Shown here one piece after another: positions 1 to 6,866 of a DNA stretch of 20,627 bases (positions within the stretch are counted from its first letter, which is position 1; each line of letters begins with the position of its first letter). The DNA is taken from assembly GCA_965369385.1 (NCBI GenBank), contig CBDUQP010000050.1:1-20627 (forward strand). Reading direction: 5' to 3'. This stretch comes from CBDUQP01 sp965369385. Its GTDB lineage: Bacteria > Planctomycetota > Phycisphaerae > SM23-33. Under the pieces are notes generated by a model that made no database searches, had not been told where the DNA came from, and saw nothing but the letters and a program-made list of their open reading frames with translations. A program made the position numbers and the translations under genes.

Positions 1-40
1 TGTTGTTTCACCTGCTCAACTGTTCTACTGCTCACCTGCT

Positions 41-86
41 CTGTGTGCGAGATTTCTTTCCTACCAGAAAGAAATCTCGCACACAG
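41..86. repeat. Perfect 20-bp inverted repeat (hairpin)
   Basis: Arms at 41-60 and 67-86 are exact reverse complements around a 6-nt loop (CTACCA at 61-66). No T-run follows on either strand, so it is not a classical Rho-independent terminator. It may be an extragenic palindrome, the end of a mobile element, or a processing or termination hairpin for a gene lying left of the window. The bases just before it hold a 24-nt-period direct repeat (CACCTGCTC at 9-17 and 33-41). Confidence 0.85.
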
Positions 87-127
87 CGGTAGGCGATTGA
101 ACTTTGGCGTGCGATTTGTCGCTGTTT

Positions 128-154
128 GTGTTATTCGTGTGGCAATAATAACAC
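128..154. promoter_or_regulatory. Palindrome upstream of the GntR gene, candidate operator
   Basis: GTGTTATT (128-135) and AATAACAC (147-154) are perfect inverted repeats with an 11-bp spacer. The site lies about 130 bp before the likely start of the GntR/FadR-type regulator. GntR-family repressors commonly bind palindromes in their own promoters, so autoregulation is a fair inference, but I do not recognise a specific family consensus and no clear sigma70 promoter could be aligned around it. Confidence 0.35.
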
Positions 155-285
155 GGTAAAGGCTGCGTTGGGCGGGTTTGTTCGGTGCGGTCTTGTTCGG
201 AAGCGGGTTTTGAGGGCCGGTTTTCGTATTGCCGTGCGGCTGGAAGTACATCACGAATTTACCCGGACAAAAGGTGATGAGAATA

Positions 286-924
286 ATGTCTGCCAAACAG
301 CATAACGCATTGTCGGATACGGTTTACGACTTACTTTACAACCAGATAGTTAACGGCAAGCTCGAGCCTGGCCAGCGGATTACGGAGATGCAGATTGCCC
401 AATCGCATGGCATCAGCCGTGCTCCGGTTCGCGAGGCGCTCAAGCGTCTTTCGGAAGATCGGTTGATAGCTCTTGTGCCCCGTAGTGGGTGTTATGTGTG
501 CAAGTTGTCGCCCGCAGAAGCGAGAGACATACTGGAGATTCGCAGGCGGCTTGAGTGTCTGGCGCTCGAGTATGCGTTTGACAATCTGGACCACAAGAAG
601 CTGCGGCAGTTGAAAGAGGCGTTCGTCGCGTGCAGGGAGCTGGAAGATGCCAAGCTTGTTCGCAGGGAGCTTCAGCTCGACGCACAGCTCCACACGCTGA
701 TTTGCGAAAGCTGCAATAGCGAGGATCTGATGATATTCCTCGGCAAATTGTGGGCCAGAACGCAGTTGTACCGAATTCAGAAAACCACCGAAGCCGAGCG
801 GGCACAGGCAGCCCTCGATGCTCACGTTTCGATTCTGGACGCGGTTTTGGAAGGTGACAGGTCCAAGGCTCTGGAGCTTCTGGACAAACACATAGATCAC
901 GCAAAAAAATACGCAATAGAATAA
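286..924 (+). CDS. GntR-family transcriptional regulator, FadR/FCD subfamily
   Basis: This is a DNA-binding regulator, probably of the operon that follows. Residues about 10-72 form the winged helix, with the family pattern 'ISRAPVREALKRL' in the recognition-helix region. Residues about 80-205 form an all-helical FCD ligand domain that keeps the usual metal ligands: Asp132 and His136 (D-x3-H), His180 and His202. FCD regulators typically sense organic or sugar acids, which suits a sugar-acid operon; the ligand here is inferred. The open frame extends upstream to a TTG at 229 and an ATG at 277, but AAGGTGAT at 271-278 is well spaced only for the ATG at 286, and the family's N-terminus aligns with this start (212 aa). 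The next gene starts 48 nt downstream on the same strand. Confidence 0.9.
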   Translation: MSAKQHNALSDTVYDLLYNQIVNGKLEPGQRITEMQIAQSHGISRAPVREALKRLSEDRLIALVPRSGCYVCKLSPAEARDILEIRRRLECLALEYAFDNLDHKKLRQLKEAFVACRELEDAKLVRRELQLDAQLHTLICESCNSEDLMIFLGKLWARTQLYRIQKTTEAERAQAALDAHVSILDAVLEGDRSKALELLDKHIDHAKKYAIE

Positions 925-972
925 GTATCGGGCGGCCGGTCCGTCTGATGCAGGCATTCAGAGGATTGGTTC

Positions 973-2337
973 ATGGCATATACTGACGCACTACAGGACG
1001 TCTACGGGCGTAACATTGTTTTCTCAGTTCAACTCCAGATTACCGGCGGAATCGACGCCAAGAGTGAAGTGCTCGCCAAGCTGGCCGATGTCGGCGTCCA
1101 GGTGAGCGATTTCGGTGTCCGCGACTGTTGCATGTACGAGCTCACCCTGTTCACTACGGGCGACGAGCAGATGGCGCAGGCTCGCAAGGCGATTGAAGGT
1201 ATCGACGGCGTTAAGGTGCTGGAAGTTATTGACGCTGCCATGGAGAGCCATCGTGGCGGAAGTTGCGAAATCCGCAGCCGCAAGCCTATCAAGTCCAATA
1301 CCGATCTCAGAATTGTCTACACGCCTGGCGTGGCCCGTGTTTGCAAGGCTATCGAAGCCGATCCCTCGCTGGCAAGGCAATACACCAATATCAGCAACAA
1401 GGTCGCGATCATCACCAATGGTACTGCAATTCTCGGACTGGGCGATATCGGCCCGGTGGCGGGCATGCCGGTGATGGAAGGAAAGTCGGCCATTTTCTGG
1501 GAGTTCACAGGCGTATCGGCAGAGCCCATTTTGCTGGATACCAAAGACGTTGACGAGTTCATATCGGCAGTGAAGCTGATGGCACCAACTTTTGGCGCTA
1601 TCCAGATTGAAGACGTCGCGGCACCCGAGTGCTTCCGCATTACTCGTGAGCTCGACGCCGCACTGCCGATTCCAGTATTCCATGACGATCAGCATGGGAC
1701 CGCGACGGTCGTTCTCGCTGGTCTCTATTCCGCCATTAAGCAGACCGGCAAGAAAATGGAAGACCTGACATGCTCCTTCAGTGGGGCAGGTGCAGCCGGC
1801 ACAGCTATTGCCGATTTGCTGCTGCATGCAGGTGTGAAGGATACCATTCTCTGCGACAGGGCTGGTGCGATATATCGCGGCCGGTCCGAGAATATGAATC
1901 CTGAGAAGGAAGCTCTCGCCGAGCGTACGAATAAGCAAAACGCCACCGGTTCGCTGGCAGATGTAATGAAGGGCACCGACGTGTTCATAGGCGTCAGCAT
2001 GCCGAATATCGTCACGCAGGACATGGTGAAAGCCATGGCGGCCGATCCGATAATCTTTGCCCTGGCGAACCCCGTCAGCGAGATCGGCAAGGAAGATGCC
2101 ATTGCGGCTGGTGCTGCCGTTTATGCCGATGGCAGGATGATGAATAACGCCCTGGCGTATCCTGGCATATTCCGCGGCGCGTTGGATGCACGTGCGGAGA
2201 GTATAACTATTGATATGATGACTGCGGCGGCAGAGGCGTTGGCGAATATTGTCCCCGAAGGGCAATTGATGCCGGAAATGATGGACCCCGCAACGCACAA
2301 GGCATGCTCGGATGCAGTGCAGAACGCCGCAGTGTAG
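973..2337 (+). CDS. NAD(P)-dependent malic enzyme with N-terminal ACT domain
   Basis: It should catalyse oxidative decarboxylation of malate to pyruvate with reduction of NAD(P). Residues about 10-88 resemble an ACT ligand-binding domain, which often gives allosteric control. The malic-enzyme core follows: catalytic Tyr116 in 'VYTPGVA', catalytic Lys171 in 'MPVMEGK', the metal-site motif 'FHDDQHGTA' near residue 236, and the nucleotide-binding loop 'FSGAGAAG' near 269. At 454 aa it matches short prokaryotic malic enzymes plus the ACT module. It lies between the GntR regulator and an SDR gene, with 19 nt to the next gene, so it appears to be the first enzyme gene of the sugar operon. There it may connect C4 acids with the pyruvate the pathway generates. 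The enzyme family is confident; the cofactor preference and effector are not visible. Confidence 0.93.
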   Translation: MAYTDALQDVYGRNIVFSVQLQITGGIDAKSEVLAKLADVGVQVSDFGVRDCCMYELTLFTTGDEQMAQARKAIEGIDGVKVLEVIDAAMESHRGGSCEIRSRKPIKSNTDLRIVYTPGVARVCKAIEADPSLARQYTNISNKVAIITNGTAILGLGDIGPVAGMPVMEGKSAIFWEFTGVSAEPILLDTKDVDEFISAVKLMAPTFGAIQIEDVAAPECFRITRELDAALPIPVFHDDQHGTATVVLAGLYSAIKQTGKKMEDLTCSFSGAGAAGTAIADLLLHAGVKDTILCDRAGAIYRGRSENMNPEKEALAERTNKQNATGSLADVMKGTDVFIGVSMPNIVTQDMVKAMAADPIIFALANPVSEIGKEDAIAAGAAVYADGRMMNNALAYPGIFRGALDARAESITIDMMTAAAEALANIVPEGQLMPEMMDPATHKACSDAVQNAAV

Positions 2338-2356
2338 TTCCATAAGAGATTGAATA

Positions 2357-3106
2357 ATGAGTGATAGTTCAAAAGTGGCAATTGTGACCGGCGGGTCGCG
2401 CGGGATCGGCCGGGAGATATGCCTGACGCTCGCACGCCGTGGCGCGGATATCGTTGTAGCGGATATTCGCGAAGATATGTCGATGGAGACTGTCAAACTT
2501 GTCGAAGAGTTGGGACGCCGGGCGATTTTCGTTCGTACGGACATCTCAGCCGAAGATGACGTCAAGCAGTTGTTTGCAACCACGCTTGAAGAGTTCGGCT
2601 GCGTTGATATTCTCGTGAACAATGCCGGGCTCTGCCGAATGATTCCCATTCTGGATATTGAGGTCACCGAGTGGGACAAGATCATGGCTGTCAACCTTCG
2701 CGGGACTTTTCTCGCCAGTCGCGAGGCGCTGCGGATAATGATAGATCGCGGAGCAGGCGGCAAGATAGTGAACATGGGGTCGGCCGCTGCCAAGACGGGC
2801 GGAGCTGCCGCCGGTGCGCATTATTCGGCATCGAAGGCGGGCGTGGTGTGCTTCACCAAGTCGCTGGCCCTGCAGGCTGCACCGTATAAGATTAATGTGA
2901 ACGCGGTGTGCCCCGGGCCTATCAGTACCGAGATGACTGATGAGTGGGGCAAAGAGAATAACGAAGCCCTCGCTAAGAAGATACCATGGAAAGAGTTTGG
3001 CAGCCCGCAGGATGTCGCCAACGCAGTGGCGTTTCTGGTGTCCGATGAGGCACGATATATTACCGGTGAGATGCTGGATGTGAACGGCGGACTTGTGATG
3101 GACTGA
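2357..3106 (+). CDS. Short-chain dehydrogenase/reductase (SDR), possible 2-keto-3-deoxy-fuconate dehydrogenase
   Basis: A classical cytosolic NAD(P)-dependent SDR of 249 aa. The nucleotide-binding motif TGGSRGIG is at residues 11-18, NNAG starts at 88, and the catalytic set is Ser142, Tyr156 and Lys160 (YSASK). An acidic residue (Asp) after the second beta strand in 'VVADIRED' favours NAD over NADP. The substrate cannot be read from sequence. Because the neighbouring genes look like an L-fucose dehydrogenase and an L-fuconolactonase, a role in oxidising 2-keto-3-deoxy-L-fuconate, as in the non-phosphorylative fucose pathway, is a reasonable guess. It lies 19 nt after the malic enzyme and 27 nt before the amidohydrolase. 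Confidence 0.92.
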   Translation: MSDSSKVAIVTGGSRGIGREICLTLARRGADIVVADIREDMSMETVKLVEELGRRAIFVRTDISAEDDVKQLFATTLEEFGCVDILVNNAGLCRMIPILDIEVTEWDKIMAVNLRGTFLASREALRIMIDRGAGGKIVNMGSAAAKTGGAAAGAHYSASKAGVVCFTKSLALQAAPYKINVNAVCPGPISTEMTDEWGKENNEALAKKIPWKEFGSPQDVANAVAFLVSDEARYITGEMLDVNGGLVMD

Positions 3107-3133
3107 TTTCCCGGCCGCGCAGGAGAAACTCAC

Positions 3134-3967
3134 ATGCGAATAGACGCGCATCATCATTTCTGGCAGATGGGCAAGTATGACTATGTCTGGATGAGCGAGG
3201 ACATGGGCGTGTTGTACGACAGCTTCGGGCCGCAGGACCTGGGCTTTGTCCTGGAGGCAAACGGTGTGGATCGCACGATAGTGATCCAGACAATCAGCTC
3301 CGTCGATGAAACGCGATGGTTCCTGGAACTGGCCGCCCAAAACGAGTTCATTGCCGGAGTAGTCGGATGGGTGGACCTTACCGATCCGGCCGCCGGCGAC
3401 CTGGCAGACGAGCTTGCAGTGAACAGAAGCCTTGTGGGATTCCGTCACCAGGTACACGATGAGCCCGACGATAGTTGGATTTTGCGGCCGGACGTTATGA
3501 ACGGTCTGGGAGAACTCGCCAGGCGGGGCATTCCCTATGACCTGCTCATTCGCCCGCGGCATCTGGATGCATGCACCAAAGTTGCCCGCACGCTGGGCGA
3601 CTTGCCATTGGTTGTGGACCACATCGCCAAGCCCGCGATAGCAGCAGGAACTTTCGATGGCTGGGCCAACGAGATTTCCGAACTCGCCGCGTGCGAGAAT
3701 GTTTACTGCAAACTGTCGGGCATGATAACCGAAGCCGACTTTGATAACTGGAAACCGGCTGACCTGAAACCGTATATGGATCACGTGCTCAATGCGTTCG
3801 GCGTTGAGCGGTGCATGTTTGGCAGCGACTGGCCGGTGTGTCTGCTGGCTGGCACGTATGACGATGTGATTGGGGCATTCAAGCAGAATATTTCCGAACT
3901 GAGCACGGCCGAGCAGGACGCACTGCTGGGCGGAAATGCCAGCCGGATATACAAACTGGAGATATGA
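3134..3967 (+). CDS. Amidohydrolase family protein, L-fuconolactonase-like
   Basis: A metal-dependent TIM-barrel lactonase of the amidohydrolase-2 family (COG3618 type), expected to open L-fucono- or L-rhamnono-1,4-lactone to the acid in the cytosol. Motifs in order: 'DAHHHFW' at residues 4-10 (first-strand His ligands), 'VVDHIAKP' with Asp162-His163, 'YCKLSGM', and 'FGSDWPV' with the catalytic Asp232. The length, 277 aa, is normal. A GGAGAAA ribosome-binding site precedes the ATG. Its stop overlaps the start of the next SDR gene (ATGA), which implies translational coupling. The family is clear; the preference for fucose over other 6-deoxy or hexose lactones is inferred from the HSD17B14-like neighbour. 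Confidence 0.9.
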   Translation: MRIDAHHHFWQMGKYDYVWMSEDMGVLYDSFGPQDLGFVLEANGVDRTIVIQTISSVDETRWFLELAAQNEFIAGVVGWVDLTDPAAGDLADELAVNRSLVGFRHQVHDEPDDSWILRPDVMNGLGELARRGIPYDLLIRPRHLDACTKVARTLGDLPLVVDHIAKPAIAAGTFDGWANEISELAACENVYCKLSGMITEADFDNWKPADLKPYMDHVLNAFGVERCMFGSDWPVCLLAGTYDDVIGAFKQNISELSTAEQDALLGGNASRIYKLEI

Positions 3968-4746
3968 TCGTGGAACTGAAACTTCAGGACAAAGTTGCCA
4001 TTATTACCGGCGGCTCTAAGGGCATTGGCCTCGGCTGTGCCAGGATTTTCGGCAAGTACGGCTGCACGGTGGTAATAGCCTCGCGCGGCGAGCAGGCCGG
4101 CAAGGCCGCCGAAAAGGAACTGACCGATGCGGGGTATACCGCGGCCTTCATGAAGTGCGATGTGACTTCAGATGCCGACATAGAAGCCCTCATCGATGGC
4201 ACTGTCCAGCGGTTCGGTCAGCTTGATTGCATCGTCAACAACGCCGGGTGGCATCCGCCGGCAATGAAGATCGACGATACGAGCATTGAAGACTTTGAGC
4301 AGCTTGTGCGTCTGAATCTCACCAGTACATTTGCCGGGTGCAAGTTTGCTGTTCCGTATTTGCGGAAGACCAAGGGCAACATCATTAATATGTCCAGCGA
4401 GGTGGCGCTGATCGGACAGGAGGCTGCGCCCGGTTACGTGACCACCAAAGCAGGGCAGCTTGGGCTGACTCGCGCGATTGCCTACGACCTGGCTGCCGAT
4501 GGTGTGCGGGTGAACGCTGTGTGCCCGGCCGGCGTTTTGACGCCGCTCATGGAAGATTGGGCCGAGTCGCAGTATGACCCCAAGGCGGCGCTGGAGATGG
4601 TGGATAGCTGGCACCCGATCGGAAGGATGGCCACCATAGATGAGATTGGCGAGGTATGTGCGTTCCTTGCGTCGCACGAGGCGTCATTTATGACCGGCCA
4701 GGTGATCTGCCCAGATGGCGGAGCCATGCTGGGATATCGAAGGTAG
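3964..4746 (+). CDS. SDR resembling HSD17B14, probable L-fucose dehydrogenase
   Basis: A classical NAD-dependent SDR of 260 aa: TGGSKGIG at residues 15-22, NNAG from 92, Ser145, Tyr158 and Lys162 (YVTTK). Several stretches closely resemble, from memory, human HSD17B14: 'FGQLDCIVNNAGWHPP', 'PYLRKTKGNIINMSS', 'GVRVNAVCPAGVLTPL' and the C-terminal 'GGAMLGYRR'. HSD17B14 has been reported to oxidise L-fucose to L-fuconolactone. Coupled by a 4-nt overlap to a fuconolactonase-like gene, the pair would carry out the first two steps of oxidative L-fucose catabolism. This is not the aldo-keto-reductase type of fucose dehydrogenase described in some proteobacteria. Other 6-deoxy or D-arabino-configured sugars remain possible substrates. 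Confidence 0.85.
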   Translation: MIVELKLQDKVAIITGGSKGIGLGCARIFGKYGCTVVIASRGEQAGKAAEKELTDAGYTAAFMKCDVTSDADIEALIDGTVQRFGQLDCIVNNAGWHPPAMKIDDTSIEDFEQLVRLNLTSTFAGCKFAVPYLRKTKGNIINMSSEVALIGQEAAPGYVTTKAGQLGLTRAIAYDLAADGVRVNAVCPAGVLTPLMEDWAESQYDPKAALEMVDSWHPIGRMATIDEIGEVCAFLASHEASFMTGQVICPDGGAMLGYRR

Positions 4747-4827
4747 GATAAGAGGTGACAGGTTGCCTGCCCGGATGTTGAGACAGCTTGCTGACCTATG
4801 TTTGGATAACTGAAAGAGTGTACGAAG

Positions 4828-5268
4828 ATGATTGTAAAGGCAGACCACACCGCGCTCAGCGTGGTTGATATGGACAAGTCGCTGGTGTTCTATCGCGACC
4901 TGATCGGTTTTGAAGTTGTCCGAACGCTGGAATGCGGGCCCGAATCGCTGCTTGGCGAGGTGGTGGGTATGCCGGGGTGTTCGTCCAGGATCGCTCACCT
5001 GATGCTTGGCGGAACAATGCTGGAGTTGTTCCAGTATACCGATCCGTGCGGGCGGCCGGTGCCGGCAGACAGCAAACAGGCCGACAAGGGTTGGATTCAT
5101 ATGGGGTTCACATCTGATGACGTCCGGGGTGACGCCGAGCGTATGAAGGCGGCCGGGATTGAACTGATCAGTGAACCGGTTGAGTTTCGCCCTGATGTTT
5201 GGATCGTATACCTGCGAGGCCCGGACGGCGAAGTGTGCGAACTGCGCCAAACCCCGCCCGGCGACTGA
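4828..5268 (+). CDS. VOC (glyoxalase/bleomycin-resistance fold) family protein
   Basis: A 146-aa vicinal-oxygen-chelate protein with two beta-alpha-beta-beta-beta modules. Likely metal ligands are His7 ('ADHTALSV'), the Glu in 'MLELFQY', the His in 'WIHMGFT' and the Glu in 'GEVCEL', the usual H-E-H-E layout. VOC members include glyoxalase I, methylmalonyl-CoA epimerase, dioxygenases and sugar-acid isomerases, so the reaction is unknown. It follows the fucose-dehydrogenase-like SDR by 81 nt on the same strand, and a strong terminator lies just downstream, making it the last gene of the operon. A role in isomerising or cleaving a pathway intermediate, or in detoxifying a lactaldehyde-like by-product, is conjecture. 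Confidence 0.85.
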   Translation: MIVKADHTALSVVDMDKSLVFYRDLIGFEVVRTLECGPESLLGEVVGMPGCSSRIAHLMLGGTMLELFQYTDPCGRPVPADSKQADKGWIHMGFTSDDVRGDAERMKAAGIELISEPVEFRPDVWIVYLRGPDGEVCELRQTPPGD

Positions 5269-5301
5269 TTGCGGGCATTCAGCCTTGACCAGACTCATAT
5301 G

Positions 5302-5342
5302 AAAACGCGGCGCAGGGAATTCGTTTCCCTTCGCCGCGTTTT
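5302..5342. terminator. Rho-independent terminator, bidirectional
   Basis: AAAACGCGGCG (5302-5312) pairs with CGCCGCGTTTT (5332-5342); an inner AGGGAA/TTCCCT stem continues after one mismatch and is capped by a TTCGT loop. The A-run on the left and T-run on the right make it functional in both directions. It closes the + strand operon after the VOC gene and would also have ended transcription of the decayed URO-D gene on the - strand. Confidence 0.9.
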
Positions 5343-5376
5343 ATGCATATCAAAGTGGCAGCTTGCGTGGCAATCG

Positions 5377-5583
5377 TTATTTGTACTTTCCCATTTCAAA
5401 GGCGGTTTCGAGGAAGTACTTGTAGGTTTCTTATTCTACCTGGTCGGTGATGCTGTGGTCGCTGTAGAGAATGTATCCGCTGCCGTCCATGCAGATGGGC
5501 AGCTTCTTTTCCAGTTCCGCACGGATTGCGTCGCGATCGTTGGAAACCATGGTTCGTACGTCCATTCCGCCGATGAGTGCAAT
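5377..5583 (-). pseudogene. C-terminal remnant of a uroporphyrinogen-decarboxylase (URO-D) family gene
   Basis: Read on the - strand from about 5583, the translation runs 'ALIGGMDVRTMVSND', then 'LPICMDGSGYILYSDHS', 'ITDQVE', stop, 'ETYKYFLETAFEMGKYK', stop. This matches the end of URO-D-like cobalamin-dependent methyltransferase/decarboxylase proteins, in which a GG-x-D-V/K-R motif is followed by a 'GYI...DH' motif and a final Tyr-rich helix. The in-frame TAA (5431-5433) stands where a Tyr codon (TAT/TAC) is expected. No URO-D sequence precedes about 5583, so about 80% of the gene is gone. The remnant lies between the operon terminator and the AraC gene, divergent from the latter. It is probably a former target of that regulator, which is inference. 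Confidence 0.75.
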
Positions 5584-5617
5584 AAACCACAGAATGCAGA
5601 TATGCAAAATGGCAGAA

Positions 5618-5647
5618 ATCGATATGATTTTATATAATATCGATATG
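5618..5647 (+). promoter_or_regulatory. Candidate promoter and direct repeats at the AraC start
   Basis: TATAAT at 5633-5638 is a perfect -10 hexamer; a weak -35 (TGGCAG, 5610-5615) lies 17 bp upstream. The predicted transcription start falls at about 5645, the ATG itself, so the mRNA could be leaderless. ATCGATATG occurs at 5618-5626 and 5639-5647, a direct repeat with 21-bp period (two helical turns), a spacing typical of AraC-family sites. The region is AT-rich, so chance is possible. Confidence 0.4.
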
Positions 5648-6454
5648 GATAAGCTGGATTTTTCAACTTGCGACCTGCGGATATCACTGGCGCACAAGAC
5701 CTACTGTCACTCGGCTTGGAGTTGGTGTAATGATGCAGTTGCCGACAGATTTGGCATCAACCTGTGGCTGGTGGCCAAGGGGACGGGAGTTCTTGAGTCC
5801 AGGCGTGGCACGTTTGATCTGGTTCCGGGTGATTGCCTTCTGGTGAGGCACTGCGAACCGCACGTATCTGCCACCAATTCTGACGATCCGTTCGTGATTC
5901 CGTATGTAGTGTTCGAATGCCTCGATGAGCGAGGCGAACCGTTCATGCCTGCCGACGAATCGCTGCCGGTGTTCTATCGTCATCTGGACAATCAGACGAT
6001 CATGCTTGAAATGTTGGAACGCAGCATAATGGCTGTGATGGCCGGGAACCACGTTACTGCCATTCATTGGTTGAGATCGTGTATGCTTGAATTGGGGCAT
6101 TGGGACAACAGGCCGGATCGCAGCGGGCTGGAGCTTGAGCAGTTTGAGCAGATCGCGAAAGTCCGCGAGAGGGTTCAGCAGAATCCTGCCGCATGCAGGG
6201 TGGAGGAACTGGCGGCAGACATGGGCTATACGCCGGATCATTTCATTCGCGTATTCAGGAAGATTGCCGGGGTAACACCGGGTGAGTATCTGATCCAATG
6301 TCGCATTACTTCGGCCCAGGGGCTCTTGCGGCAGTCAAGTCATAGTGTCGGGCAGATTGCCGAGCTACTGGGATACTGTGACATTTATGCGTTTAGCAAG
6401 CAGTTTCGCAAACGAACGGGCATGAGCCCATCGGGATATCGCAAACGACGATAG
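5645..6454 (+). CDS. AraC-family transcriptional regulator
   Basis: A 269-aa regulator with an N-terminal cupin-like sensing half (residues about 10-150, including 'GTFDLVPGDCLLVRH') and a C-terminal double helix-turn-helix (about 165-268). The latter carries the family signatures 'VEELAADMGYTPDHFIRVFRK', split over the first HTH, and 'IAELLGYCDIYAFSKQFRK' with 'GMSPSGYRKRR' in the second. Such proteins usually activate sugar-utilisation genes on binding a sugar. The open frame reaches back to 5471, but that part is antisense to the URO-D remnant and is not regulator-like; ATGs at 5609 and 5645 are the realistic starts. I chose 5645 because a TATAAT box ends 7 bp upstream; neither has a good ribosome-binding site. 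No intact target gene lies beside it. Confidence 0.85.
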   Translation: MDKLDFSTCDLRISLAHKTYCHSAWSWCNDAVADRFGINLWLVAKGTGVLESRRGTFDLVPGDCLLVRHCEPHVSATNSDDPFVIPYVVFECLDERGEPFMPADESLPVFYRHLDNQTIMLEMLERSIMAVMAGNHVTAIHWLRSCMLELGHWDNRPDRSGLELEQFEQIAKVRERVQQNPAACRVEELAADMGYTPDHFIRVFRKIAGVTPGEYLIQCRITSAQGLLRQSSHSVGQIAELLGYCDIYAFSKQFRKRTGMSPSGYRKRR

Positions 6455-6575
6455 CGCACCTGGCTCGCGGATTACTCTTCACCCATCTGCATCGCCAAAG
6501 CTAAACCTATAGCTTCCAGGCCTTAACACTAGTGCTCTGTCCCACGAATAATGACCGATGGCAACCTGCCAGTAG

Positions 6576-6593
6576 TCCCGATGTATATCGGGA
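6576..6593. repeat. Short perfect hairpin
   Basis: TCCCGAT and ATCGGGA form a 7-bp perfect stem around a GTAT loop; an outer CCTGC (6565-6569)/GCAGG (6594-6598) pairing could extend it. There is no T-run. It could be a weak terminator for the AraC gene or part of a dispersed repeat. Confidence 0.5.
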
Positions 6594-6615
6594 GCAGGCA
6601 AGAACTTATGAAGAC

Positions 6616-6795
6616 TTAACACCCATCAGTTTCGCCGGGACAAAGAAGTAGAACTCCGGGGCGGTTGGACTGCTGATTAAGCCCGGCCGCCCCGAATTCG
6701 TCGTGCTTGAACCGCACACAATTCCGGATGCCCCAATTGTTCACCACTCCATAACTCCAGTTACTCCAACGCCCTGTCTGCCAATTTCGAGACAT
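6616..6795 (-). CDS. Doubtful small ORF (59 aa), Trp-rich start
   Basis: A 59-codon frame begins with ATG at 6795 behind a strong AAGGAGG (spacing 4 nt), and is the only reason to list it. The product starts 'MSRNWQTGRWSNWSYGVVNNW', with five Trp in the first 21 residues, and ends at a TAA at 6616-6618. I recognise no family. The Trp-rich part comes from a low-complexity TGGAGTAACTGGAGTTATGGAGTG-like stretch that often yields spurious peptides. It would be divergent from the GntR/LacI gene. No -10/-35 was found for it. Confidence 0.2.
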   Translation of the reverse strand: MSRNWQTGRWSNWSYGVVNNWGIRNCVRFKHDEFGAAGLNQQSNRPGVLLLCPGETDGC

Positions 6796-6866
6796 CTGGC
6801 CTCCTTTTTTGATACTTTGTTTCATTCTTCTTGAATTTTTTGCGGCTTTGTTATATTCTAGGAGGC

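Larger units (their letters stand above)
6455..6866. other. Intergenic region with hairpins; no convincing gene
   Basis: This 412-bp gap holds two inverted repeats without T-runs: AAGCTA/TAGCTT (6498-6503/6510-6515) and TCCCGAT-GTAT-ATCGGGA (6576-6593). The second is bracketed by CCTGC and GCAGG. The stretch around 6740-6775, rich in CCACTCC/CTCCAGTTACTCC, resembles the degenerate low-complexity repeats spread through many environmental bacterial genomes. The right end carries the start region of the GntR/LacI gene: AGGAGG at 6860-6865, and TATATT at 6852-6857 as a possible -10 box. Confidence 0.5.

Noticed and set aside
1024..2793. 589-aa open frame on the - strand
   Set aside because: It lies antisense to the malic enzyme and SDR genes, has no recognisable domain, and arises from codon bias of the + strand genes.
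2546..3784. 412-aa open frame on the - strand
   Set aside because: Antisense to the SDR and lactonase genes, both of which have complete catalytic motifs.
5471..5644. N-terminal extension of the AraC regulator
   Set aside because: The extra 58 codons are antisense to the URO-D remnant and unlike any AraC N-terminus.
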